Shown here: positions 1 to 6,777 of the stretch, in pieces | Layout of the letters: every line of letters starts with the position of its first letter | Position numbering within the stretch: the stretch's first letter is position 1 | Assembly (NCBI GenBank): GCA_002898675.1 | Contig: BEHW01000091.1 | Coordinates: 1 to 8,144 of the forward strand | Source of the DNA: a bacterium HR20 | GTDB lineage: Bacteria; Bacteroidota; Ignavibacteria; Kapaibacteriales; NICIL-2 | Direction: 5' to 3' | Length of the DNA stretch: 8,144 nucleotides | Made by a program: the position numbers and the translations under genes | Notes under the pieces: generated by a model | What the model saw: the letters and a program-made list of their open reading frames with translations, nothing else | Database searches by the model: none | What the model was told of the DNA's origin: nothing

Positions 1-1042
1 ACGCGCGGCAGATGATCTGGCGCCAGACGCGCTCCTGCTCTGCTAAGTCTCCAGAAAGTGCATCGAGAACACCGTCGGTGTAGAAGAGCACGCGGTCACC
101 TGCTGAGAGTTGCACCTGGATGCTCTGGTAGGTACTCGTTTCCAGTGCACCGAGCGGCATTCCGTGCGGCAGCGAGAGCTGACGAATGCCGCCATCGGCA
201 CTGATGCAGAACGGATCGGCGTGCGCAGCATTGCAGATCTCGAGGGTCCTCGTTGTCGGGTCGAAAATGGCCGCAATGGCTGTGACAAAGTATGCCTGAG
301 GGTTGTTCGACGCTAAGACACGGTTCGTTGCTGTCAGCACTTCGGTAATGGTGCTTCCGTGTTCGATGTGCGAACGCAGTAGTGTCTTGGTCATTGCCAT
401 CAGCAGTGCAGCGCTGATTCCTTTGCCGGAGACGTCTCCAATGCAGACAGCAAGCCGGTCATCCGGCATGAGCCAGTGATCGTAGAAGTCGCCTGCAACG
501 TGACGGGCAGGCATCAACAGCGCTGCTACGCTTACATTTCGGCATCTGCTCGAGTCCAGAGGCAGCGGCAGCATCTGGCGCTGGATGCCGGCAGCGATAG
601 CAAGCTCTCGTTCGTATTGCTCGAGCTTATCTCGCACCTGCAGTTGACGGTCAAGCTGGCTGTAGCGCTCTAACGCCGAAAGGAGCGACGATTCGAGTTC
701 TTCGAGCGTGGGTGGTTTGATGATGTAATCGCTCGCACCGGCACGGATCGCTTCAATGATAGCTCCACTATCGCTCCGACCGGAGAGCACAACGATTTGG
801 AGGAGAGGGAAGCGAGTCCTGCATCGCCGAATCAGTTCAAGCCCATCCATCGTTGGCATCGCCAGATCCGTCAGCAGTGCTGCAGTGCTTGGGTACTGCT
901 CCAGCAGAGCAAGCGCTTCCTGGCCACTAGTGGCATGGAGGATGCCGAGGTGGTGCTGTTCGGCGACCGGCTCGAGTGCCAGCTCGACAAGGCTTAAGAA
1001 GTCGCTGCTATCATCAACGACGAGAACGAAGCGCTTGTTCAT
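1..1042 (-). CDS. Response regulator with C-terminal PP2C (SpoIIE/RsbU-type) phosphatase domain, 3' end missing
   Basis: Reading the minus strand from the ATG at 1042 gives an open frame with no stop to the window edge (347 codons visible). Residues 1-120 form a receiver domain: acidic pair D10-D11, phosphoacceptor D59 in LLTDLAMPTMDG, switch Ser87 in VVLSG, and K109 followed by PP. Residues about 124-160 form a charged helical linker ending in the AAGIQRQMLP motif that usually precedes SpoIIE-type phosphatases. The PP2C domain shows VAGDFYD (metal-binding D185), GDVSGKGISAALLM (D203) and FYTDGVLDAL (D323). Proteins of this type dephosphorylate a Ser/Thr-phosphorylated anti-anti-sigma factor in the cytoplasm, with receiver phosphorylation controlling activity. 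The final part of the phosphatase domain lies outside the window. The target is not visible here, and no kinase or STAS gene is adjacent on the visible side. The gene is divergent from the operon that starts at 1197. The domain call is firm; the partner-switching role is inferred from the family. Confidence 0.93.
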   Translation of the reverse strand, partial: MNKRFVLVVDDSSDFLSLVELALEPVAEQHHLGILHATSGQEALALLEQYPSTAALLTDLAMPTMDGLELIRRCRTRFPLLQIVVLSGRSDSGAIIEAIRAGASDYIIKPPTLEELESSLLSALERYSQLDRQLQVRDKLEQYERELAIAAGIQRQMLPLPLDSSRCRNVSVAALLMPARHVAGDFYDHWLMPDDRLAVCIGDVSGKGISAALLMAMTKTLLRSHIEHGSTITEVLTATNRVLASNNPQAYFVTAIAAIFDPTTRTLEICNAAHADPFCISADGGIRQLSLPHGMPLGALETSTYQSIQVQLSAGDRVLFYTDGVLDALSGDLAEQERVWRQIICRA

Positions 1043-1196
1043 CTCTTGCGTGAAATTGTGGCTGCGCAAATATCCGATGCAGCCAGTCCGACCCCTGCTG
1101 CAACTATTGGCTGCACGTTGGGCGTGCAACACACGTATGGATGCACGGCAGAGCGGCGTATTTTTGAGCGACGCTCACAATCACCGAGCAACACAC
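1043..1196. promoter_or_regulatory. Divergent intergenic region with inverted repeats
   Basis: These 154 bases separate the divergent response-regulator and DoxX-like genes and must carry the start signals of at least one, probably both. Visible elements are an 8-bp inverted repeat TGCAGCCA (1078-1085) / TGGCTGCA (1108-1115), and three copies of one hexamer in alternating orientation: TGCACG at 1112-1117, CGTGCA at 1123-1128 and TGCACG at 1142-1147. The first two hexamers form a perfect 6-bp stem with a 5-base loop. TATTTTTG at 1159-1166 on the plus strand matches the TAnnTTTG -7 element of Bacteroidota promoters, but I see no convincing -33 partner at the expected distance. An operator or promoter role is inferred. 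Confidence 0.4.
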
Positions 1197-1664
1197 ATGC
1201 GCGCAGTGCTGGCACATCCAGCCTTTGGGCTTCTGGCACGAGCAATCGTCGGCGGCATTTTCGTCATGTACGCGGTTGATAAGATTGCTGCGCCGGCAGA
1301 CTTCGCACTCAACATCGAGCGCTATCAGCTCTTGCCACTTGCTCTGGTGAATCTCATGGCAATTGTGTTACCGTGGCTTGAGCTGGTGGTGGGCTTGTGC
1401 TTGCTCTTCGGGATACGGCTACGCATCAATGCAGCGCTCGCCGCGCTGATGCTCGTTGTGTTTATCGGTGCGATCGGCTCTGCTATGGCACGAGGGCTGG
1501 AGATCAACTGCGGATGTTCTGCACACAGTGAAACAGTTGGATGGGGAAAAATTGCTGAGGATGCTGCGTACTTGCTGTTGGCGCTGCGTATTGCGGTCAA
1601 ACCTGATCATGTTCTTACGCTCGAAATCCAGCCTGAGACTGCTCCCGGTGTAGTCGCTCGATGA
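1197..1664 (+). CDS. DoxX/MauE-like four-helix membrane protein
   Basis: This 155-residue protein has four hydrophobic segments at about residues 11-28, 48-71, 77-97 and 118-134. It carries the family-type PWLELVVGLCLLFG motif in helix 2 and a Cys pair, C105-G-C107, in the loop before the last helix. A CGC motif at this place is typical of MauE/DoxX-type inner-membrane proteins, which are linked to thiol or quinone redox functions; the exact role of this one is unknown. I chose the ATG at 1197 because the hydrophobic core begins soon after it. An in-frame ATG at 1137 would add 20 polar residues with no membrane or signal character. The stop overlaps the next start in an ATGA junction at 1661-1664. 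This is the first gene of the run, so the promoter should lie in the upstream gap. No Shine-Dalgarno sequence is visible. Confidence 0.8.
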   Translation: MRAVLAHPAFGLLARAIVGGIFVMYAVDKIAAPADFALNIERYQLLPLALVNLMAIVLPWLELVVGLCLLFGIRLRINAALAALMLVVFIGAIGSAMARGLEINCGCSAHSETVGWGKIAEDAAYLLLALRIAVKPDHVLTLEIQPETAPGVVAR

Positions 1665-2413
1665 AGGTCTGGGTAGCTGCTTGCGCGTTGTTCCTTCTTC
1701 GCAGCGTTCTCGTTGCGCAAGGGAGCGCTGGTGAGCTTGCACTCTATGAATCCCAGCGCATCGTGGAAATGCCGAACGCAGGCGTGCTACCACGTGGGGG
1801 AATGCTCGTGCGCGTCCTTGCCTTTGAGCAAGGAGGGATGCTGCTCGAAGCGGTCGTTTCTCCGCTGGCTCGACTCCAGCTTGGACTTGGCTATGGCGGT
1901 ACCGGCGTTATTGGTTCGAACGCTATCGGCTGGCAAGGTACCCCAGCGGTTCACCTGCGATGGCGCGTCATCGAAGAATCGCTTGCATTTCCTGCAGTGG
2001 CACTTGGCTTAGAAACGCTCGGCCGGGGTGCGACGAGGGGAACAACCTTTGCCACGCCCGCACCGGGAGCATTCCTGGCGCTGAGCAAGCAGTTCCGCTG
2101 GGCGCTCGGCGGCATTGCGCTCCACGGCGGCATAGGGTACGGACTCGATCTCCGCTTCAATGGTACGTCGCCAAATGCATGGGTGGGGATCGAGCAATCG
2201 CTCGGTCGGTCAGTATCAGCGAGCATTGAACTCAACCCACGCTCACTGGAGGAACGCATGCCACTCTTGCTCAACGTTGCTGTCCGGTGGTCCGTACTTC
2301 GCGGCGCAACGCTCGAATTTTACGTCCGCGACGTGTTCGCACATACCGCCCCGCAGCCGATACGTACGCTCGGTGCTGAAATGATCGCTCAACTTTCTCA
2401 GGTACTTTGGTGA
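1661..2413 (+). CDS. Predicted outer-membrane beta-barrel protein, YjbH-like
   Basis: This 250-residue protein has an N-terminal signal peptide: K2, a hydrophobic stretch at about 4-18, and probable cleavage after VAQ or GSA near residues 20-23. The rest is rich in Gly and in alternating hydrophobic/polar strands, for example RLQLGLGYGGTGVIGS (71-86), AVHLRWRVI (96-104), FRWALGGIALHGGIGYGLDLRF (145-166), SASIELNPRSL and LLNVAVRWSV. The C-terminal residue is Trp250, and a terminal aromatic residue is common in outer-membrane barrels. The PRGGM...VSPLARLQLGLGYGG...IG pattern resembles YjbH/YmcA-like outer-membrane proteins seen in many Gram-negative genomes, but I cannot confirm the family without a profile search. 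It starts inside the DoxX-like stop (ATGA), and its own TGA shares one base with the purC ATG, so it is probably translationally coupled on both sides. The substrate and role are unknown. Confidence 0.72.
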   Translation: MKVWVAACALFLLRSVLVAQGSAGELALYESQRIVEMPNAGVLPRGGMLVRVLAFEQGGMLLEAVVSPLARLQLGLGYGGTGVIGSNAIGWQGTPAVHLRWRVIEESLAFPAVALGLETLGRGATRGTTFATPAPGAFLALSKQFRWALGGIALHGGIGYGLDLRFNGTSPNAWVGIEQSLGRSVSASIELNPRSLEERMPLLLNVAVRWSVLRGATLEFYVRDVFAHTAPQPIRTLGAEMIAQLSQVLW

Positions 2414-3321
2414 TGGTCTATCCTGCAACGCTGAGCCGCTCTGAGCTACCGCTCCCGCTCGTCCATCGCGGAAAAGTGCGCGATGTCTTTGCCGTTGATG
2501 ATGACCGGTTGCTGATTGTAGCAACCGATCGGGTCTCTGCCTACGACGTCGTGATGGCCGAGCCGATCCCTGGCAAGGGAATTGTGCTTACGCAGCTTTC
2601 GGCATTTTGGTTTGAGCGAACGCAGCATATCGTCCCGAACCATCTGCTCAGCGTACAGGTGCGCGACGATCTGCCTGCGCTCGTCGGCGAGCACCCAGAA
2701 CTCGACGGTCGGACGATGCTTGTCCGTCGTACCGAGCCTATCCGTTTTGAATGCGTTGTGCGCGGCTATTTGGCAGGTTCTGCGTGGCGGGAATATTCAC
2801 AGCGTGGAACAGTTGCGGGCATTGCTCTTGCGCCGGGTCTGCGGCAATCAGAGCGACTCCCAGAGCCACTGTTTACGCCAGCAACGAAAGCCGATCGCGG
2901 ACATGATGAGAACATCACCTTCGAGGCGATGGCTGAGCGTCTCGGTCAGGAGCTCGCCGAGCAACTGCGGCGCTCTTCGCTCGAGCTCTACCACTTCGCA
3001 CATGAGTATGCGCTCGCGCGAGGGTTGATTCTGGCAGATACGAAGTTCGAATTCGGCACGACGCCCAATGGTGCGGTGCTCTTGATTGATGAAATCCTCA
3101 CACCTGACTCGTCTCGCTACTGGTTGGCAGAGGGATACGAGCCGGGCAAACCTCAGGTCGAATTCGACAAGCAAATCCTCCGCGATTGGCTCGATCGCAC
3201 TGGTTGGGATCACACCCCACCGCCTCCGCCACTGTCGCCAGCGATTATCGAACAAACTGCAATGCGCTATTACGAGGCGTACATCCGTCTTACTGGCAAC
3301 CACCTGGCGTACTTCGGATGA
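2413..3321 (+). CDS. purC: Phosphoribosylaminoimidazole-succinocarboxamide synthase (SAICAR synthetase)
   Basis: PurC joins CAIR and L-aspartate using ATP to form SAICAR in de novo purine synthesis in the cytoplasm. The 302-residue protein shows the N-terminal nucleotide-binding block HRGKVRDVF (18-26), then LLIVATDRVSAYDVVM (33-48), PIPGKG (51-56) and LTQLSAFWF (59-67). Next comes the signature region around RRTEPIRFECVVRGYLAGSAW (105-125), then TPATKAD (155-161), the second signature LILADTKFEFG (205-215) and the metal/substrate segment LIDEILTPDSSRYW. At about 300 residues it is the longer form, like the fungal and many Bacteroidota/actinobacterial enzymes, rather than the roughly 240-residue E. 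coli type. The ATG at 2413 is preferred. TTG and GTG codons at 2407 and 2410 are also in frame, but they would deepen the overlap with the upstream gene. The stop overlaps the rodA start (ATGA, 3318-3321). Confidence 0.96.
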   Translation: MVYPATLSRSELPLPLVHRGKVRDVFAVDDDRLLIVATDRVSAYDVVMAEPIPGKGIVLTQLSAFWFERTQHIVPNHLLSVQVRDDLPALVGEHPELDGRTMLVRRTEPIRFECVVRGYLAGSAWREYSQRGTVAGIALAPGLRQSERLPEPLFTPATKADRGHDENITFEAMAERLGQELAEQLRRSSLELYHFAHEYALARGLILADTKFEFGTTPNGAVLLIDEILTPDSSRYWLAEGYEPGKPQVEFDKQILRDWLDRTGWDHTPPPPPLSPAIIEQTAMRYYEAYIRLTGNHLAYFG

Positions 3322-4607
3322 ACACCTACGCTGAGTACTACCAGCGGCGCGAGCCGCTCAGCACAACGAGATTGGATGCCTACGACCTGCCAAGTATCAT
3401 GGCGATGCTGGCGCTGGTTGGGATCGGCTTGATTTCGATCTACAGCGCCACCTACCAGACGCCGATGGCAGGGTACTTTACCAAACAACTTGTCTTTGCC
3501 GCTGTCGGAAGTGTTCTCTTTGTCGCTGCCATTTTCGCTCCGACCCACTTTATCCGAGCGAGCATTCCGTTGCTCTACGGGGTTGCGTTGGTATTGCTCG
3601 TTGCAGTGCTCATTCCAGGAATCGGTGTGAAAATTCACGGGCAACGCTGTTGGATTGCTCTCGGTGGCTTTCAATTTCAACCCTCCGAGTTTGGGAAGCT
3701 GGCGACCCTCTTGATGGTTGGCTTCTTTGTGGCACAGCGTGGGCGTGCGTTCGGGGGCATGCGGGATATGCTCAAGGTGATTGGAATCATCGTCGTGCCG
3801 ATGGGGCTTGTCTTGCTGGAGAAGGATGCGGGGACTGCTTCTGTCTATGCTGCGATGCTTCTGGGAGTGCTGCTGTGGGCAGGCGTTCGGCTGTTGATTG
3901 TGTTTCTGCTTGTGCTTGTGCCAATTAGTGCCGTCACCGCAATGCATGCAGTGATGTACAACACCTTCCTTGCGCTCGGAGCTGTTGCACTTGTTGCTGC
4001 GGGGATATCTTTTGCTCTCGAACGTCGGTGGTGGGCTCCAGTAGCAACGCTTGTCCTAGTTGCAGTGACCAGCTATGCCAGTAGCGTTGCGTTTGAGCAT
4101 CTTCCCGAATACCAGCGTGGACGCATCCGGACGTTCTTCGAGCCAGAAAAGTACCCAAAGGAGGAAGGCTACCACGTCCTCCAGTCGCTGATTGCAATCG
4201 GTAGTGGCGGCATCACCGGCAAAGGGTATTTGCACGGGACGCAGACGCAGCTCCGTTACATCCCCGAGCAGTGGACCGATTTTATCTTCTGTGTGCCGGC
4301 GGAAGAGTTCGGGTTTGTTGGTGCAGCGATTGTCCTCGGGCTGTACGGCTTTTTGCTCGTTCGGTTGGAGCGGATTTACCGCGCAGCCCGCGACCCAGTT
4401 GCCTCGGTGCTGACGTTTGGTTTTGCGGTGATGATGCTCTACCACGTTTTGGTCAACGTGGGGATGACACTTGGGCTTGTCCCCGTAATGGGCATTCCGT
4501 TGCCGCTCATGAGTGCGGGTGGAACTGCACTGATCGCGAACATGGCGACGCTCGGTCTGATTTTGAACTTCCATCGTCGCGAACGGCTTATCGAACGGAT
4601 GCAGTAA
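3318..4607 (+). CDS. rodA: Rod-shape-determining SEDS peptidoglycan polymerase RodA
   Basis: RodA polymerises lipid II glycan strands during cell elongation, working in the inner membrane with a class B penicillin-binding protein. The 429-residue protein has about ten or more membrane segments and the SEDS landmarks in order: LISIYSAT (38-45), FQFQPSEFGKLA (118-129, E124), DAGTAS (170-175), GYHVLQSLIAIGSGG (284-298), GKGYLHGTQTQL (301-312), QWTDFIF (318-324) and VPVMGIPLPLMSAGG (388-402). D321 aligns with the essential Asp262 of E. coli RodA by my count. The Q-L-x-Y-I-P-E-Q block and the long loop favour RodA over FtsW. The usual G-x-x-R-W motif reads G-Q-R-C-W here (108-112). I chose the ATG at 3318, in the ATGA overlap with purC. 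Upstream in-frame codons lie wholly inside purC and encode no membrane sequence. No PBP2 or mre gene is adjacent. pdxA follows after 6 bases. Confidence 0.95.
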   Translation: MNTYAEYYQRREPLSTTRLDAYDLPSIMAMLALVGIGLISIYSATYQTPMAGYFTKQLVFAAVGSVLFVAAIFAPTHFIRASIPLLYGVALVLLVAVLIPGIGVKIHGQRCWIALGGFQFQPSEFGKLATLLMVGFFVAQRGRAFGGMRDMLKVIGIIVVPMGLVLLEKDAGTASVYAAMLLGVLLWAGVRLLIVFLLVLVPISAVTAMHAVMYNTFLALGAVALVAAGISFALERRWWAPVATLVLVAVTSYASSVAFEHLPEYQRGRIRTFFEPEKYPKEEGYHVLQSLIAIGSGGITGKGYLHGTQTQLRYIPEQWTDFIFCVPAEEFGFVGAAIVLGLYGFLLVRLERIYRAARDPVASVLTFGFAVMMLYHVLVNVGMTLGLVPVMGIPLPLMSAGGTALIANMATLGLILNFHRRERLIERMQ

Positions 4608-4613
4608 TCGGCA

Positions 4614-5639
4614 ATGCGCATCATCATCACGTGCGGTGACCCCAACGGTATCGGGCTTGAGCTATTGCTCCGTGCAATGAGCCATGCGCAGCTTGCGTTC
4701 GATGGAGTCGAGCTTGCACTCTGCGCTCCTCCAGCAATTGTGCGAGCCTACGCCGAGGTACTTGTCCGGGCAGGATGTATCGAGTCAGTGCATGTCGGAG
4801 AGGCTAGCGTCTCTGTCGGAAGCTCGATGCTTCCGCTTCTCCCTATCGAAGGCAGTGCCGATGTGCTGCAGCTTGGAACACCTACGCGCCAGTCGGGGAT
4901 GGTCGCTATGGCAGCGCTCGAGTGCGCAGCCCGTGCAGTCCTCGCTGGCGAGTGCGATGCGGTTGTCACGCTCCCTGTTTCGAAGCACGCACTCAGTGCG
5001 GCAGGCTTTCCGTTTCCTGGGCAAACGGAATTTTGGGGGAGCGTTGCTGGTGCCAATCCGCTCATGATTCTGGCATGCAGTGAGCTCCGCGTTGCGCTTG
5101 TGACGATCCATGAGCCGCTTGCACGCGTCGCGGAGCTGATCACGCTCGAACGCGAGGTCCAGGTCATCGAGCAGTTCCATCGAGCGCTCGCAATGGACTT
5201 TGCCATCCAGAGTCCGACGATTGCAGTGCTCGGGCTAAACCCCCACGCAGGAGAGCACGGTATGCTCGGGCAGGAGGAGGACGCCGTCATTGCCCCAGCG
5301 ATTGAACACCTCCAGGAGCGCGGCATCCGGGCGGAAGGACCGTTCCCCGCCGATAGCTTTTTCGCGCGCGGGCATTGGCAGCGCTTCAGCGGCGTCGTTG
5401 CGCAATATCACGACCAGGGCCTCATCCCGCTGAAGATGATCGCTCGCGCACGCGGTGTCAACGTTACTGCTGGGCTGCCGTTTGTGCGAACTTCGCCCGA
5501 TCACGGCACCGCGTATGACATCGCGGGGCAGTGTCGCGCCAACTATCAGAGCCTCCTCGAAGCAATTAGCATGGCACAGTATCTTGCAGCAAATCGGAAA
5601 CGTTCCTCGATGCATGTTTCACCAACTCCAGCTCGATAA
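4614..5639 (+). CDS. pdxA: 4-hydroxythreonine-4-phosphate dehydrogenase
   Basis: PdxA oxidises 4-phosphohydroxy-L-threonine with NAD(P); the decarboxylated product is condensed by PdxJ to pyridoxine 5'-phosphate in the DXP-dependent vitamin B6 pathway. The 341-residue protein has the family N-terminus ITCGDPNGIGLE (5-16), TLPVSKHAL (119-127) and the three metal-binding histidines H166 (VTIHEPL), H211 (GLNPHAGE) and H266 (QYHDQGLIPLK). It also has NVTAGLPFVRTSPDHGTAYD (283-302). These His positions coincide with the E. coli numbering. The substrate-binding motif normally written GHTE is GQTE here (Q137-T138). The length is normal for the family. The start lies 6 bases after the rodA stop, and the stop shares one base with the next ATG. 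No Shine-Dalgarno sequence is obvious, so coupled translation is likely. The PdxA call is firm, but a PdxA2-like dehydrogenase acting on a related substrate cannot be fully excluded. Confidence 0.94.
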   Translation: MRIIITCGDPNGIGLELLLRAMSHAQLAFDGVELALCAPPAIVRAYAEVLVRAGCIESVHVGEASVSVGSSMLPLLPIEGSADVLQLGTPTRQSGMVAMAALECAARAVLAGECDAVVTLPVSKHALSAAGFPFPGQTEFWGSVAGANPLMILACSELRVALVTIHEPLARVAELITLEREVQVIEQFHRALAMDFAIQSPTIAVLGLNPHAGEHGMLGQEEDAVIAPAIEHLQERGIRAEGPFPADSFFARGHWQRFSGVVAQYHDQGLIPLKMIARARGVNVTAGLPFVRTSPDHGTAYDIAGQCRANYQSLLEAISMAQYLAANRKRSSMHVSPTPAR

Positions 5640-6493
5640 TGCCAGAGATTCGAACAATTCTCGTCGTTGGTGCCGGAACAATGGGCAACGGCATTGCACA
5701 CGTCGCAGCGCAGTGTGGCTACTCCGTCCGCCTTGTGGATGTCAGCGCAGATCGCCTCAGCGTGGCACTGCAGACGATCGAGAGCAATCTTGCACGGCAA
5801 GTAAAGAAAGGCACCATCGCCGACAGCGACATTCCGAACATCCTTGCGCGAATTACGCAGACGACCGATCTCCCCGCAGCAGCACGCGATGCAGATATTG
5901 CCATCGAGGCAGCAAGCGAGAATTTCGACGTCAAGCGCTCCATCTTCGAGACGCTCGATAACGCTGCACCGGAGCATTGCATTCTGGCATCGAATACCTC
6001 CTCGATTTCGATTACAGCGATTGCTGCGACGACTGCACGTGCAGACCGAGTCATCGGGATGCACTTTTTCAACCCAGTGCCAGTGATGAAGCTCTGCGAA
6101 ATCGTGCGCGGCCAGTCCACCAGTGACCAAACGTACGCGACCACTTTCGCGCTGGCACAAGCGCTCGGTAAGACACCGGTGACGGTCCAGGACTACCCCG
6201 GTTTTGTTTCCAATCGCATTCTCATGCCAATGATCAACGAAGCCATCTACTGCTTGATGGAGGGAGTCGCCTCAGCCGAAGACATTGACACGGTCATGAA
6301 GCTTGGAATGAATCACCCGATGGGGCCACTGCAGCTTGCCGATTTCATCGGGCTAGACGTCTGCTTGGCGATCATGGAAGTCCTCCACGAAGGCTTGGGT
6401 GACGACAAGTACCGTCCCTGCCCACTACTGCGACGCATGGTGGCAGCTGGACTATTGGGACGCAAGACGGGACGCGGCTTTTACAGCTATTAG
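5639..6493 (+). CDS. 3-hydroxybutyryl-CoA (3-hydroxyacyl-CoA) dehydrogenase
   Basis: This 284-residue, single-function 3-hydroxyacyl-CoA dehydrogenase interconverts 3-hydroxyacyl-CoA and 3-ketoacyl-CoA with NAD(P)(H) in the cytoplasm. Residues 1-185 form the Rossmann domain: VVGAGTMGNGIA (9-20) with GxGxxG, the acidic residue D34 after the second strand, and IEAASENFDVK. The catalytic set is S121 in SNTSS, H142 and N145 in GMHFFNPVPVMKLCEIV (140-156), E154, and N192 in the DYPGFVSNRI signature (185-194). The C-terminal helical domain has GMNHPMGPLQLADFIGLD (223-240) and ends in GLLGRKTGRGFYSY. Its length matches the short Hbd/FadB2-like form (about 280-290) rather than the large fusion enzymes. 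It starts at an ATG overlapping the pdxA TAA by one base. Butyryl-CoA, PHB or fatty-acid beta-oxidation roles are all possible. No thiolase or crotonase is visible here to decide, so I give no symbol. Confidence 0.93.
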   Translation: MPEIRTILVVGAGTMGNGIAHVAAQCGYSVRLVDVSADRLSVALQTIESNLARQVKKGTIADSDIPNILARITQTTDLPAAARDADIAIEAASENFDVKRSIFETLDNAAPEHCILASNTSSISITAIAATTARADRVIGMHFFNPVPVMKLCEIVRGQSTSDQTYATTFALAQALGKTPVTVQDYPGFVSNRILMPMINEAIYCLMEGVASAEDIDTVMKLGMNHPMGPLQLADFIGLDVCLAIMEVLHEGLGDDKYRPCPLLRRMVAAGLLGRKTGRGFYSY

Positions 6494-6777
6494 CGCGCAC
6501 CTGCGAGCATATCCAGCGTCCGTCGGGACACCAGCAGTGTGACACGGTGTGAGCTCGTGTAGCCGCAAGAGGATGATTGGCCGGATGTTTCTCTTGGTTT
6601 GGACGGATTTGTTGCGTAATTTGGGGCAGAACATGTGGTGATGTTCCATTCTTTGGTAAGGTGCGGTGATGGCATGTGCAGCGTGCGTTGTCTGTTCCCT
6701 TTGCAGGTGGGAATGTACCTGCGTGCCGGACTGTCCTCCGCCGTACATGATCATTTGGCGTTCGGGGTGTCAGGCAT
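6494..6777. other. Noncoding gap with weak hairpins
   Basis: This gap lies between the dehydrogenase stop and the secreted-protein start. I see no convincing gene on either strand; the minus-strand open frames lack recognisable protein character. The first part holds competing short stems (ACACC 6528-6532 / GGTGT 6546-6550, and ACACG 6542-6546 / CGTGT 6556-6560), but no T-run follows, so there is no clear intrinsic terminator. A 6-bp stem, extendable by one G-T pair, lies at 6703-6722 (GCAGGT / ACCTGC, 8-base loop). TAATTTG near 6618 resembles a Bacteroidota -7 element but is one base short. The promoter of the next gene probably lies here. Confidence 0.4.

Noticed and set aside
756..1196. 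In-frame upstream extension of the DoxX-like gene
   Set aside because: It runs antisense through the response-regulator gene, gives a low-complexity Ser/Arg-rich translation with no family character, and the membrane protein begins naturally at 1197.
3186..3317. N-terminal extension of RodA
   Set aside because: It lies wholly within the purC coding region in another frame, while the ATG at 3318 gives a normal RodA N-terminus and a typical ATGA overlap.
4748..5326. Long minus-strand open frame opposite pdxA
   Set aside because: It is a shadow of the pdxA frame. The translation is Ser/Ala/Thr-rich without domain features, and pdxA is certain on the other strand.
5546..6160. Long minus-strand open frame opposite the dehydrogenase
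   Set aside because: It is rich in Cys and Arg with no recognisable motif, and it overlaps a complete, well-conserved dehydrogenase gene.
6528..6560. Intrinsic terminator after the operon
   Set aside because: The stems are only 5 bp, compete with each other, and are not followed by a T-run.
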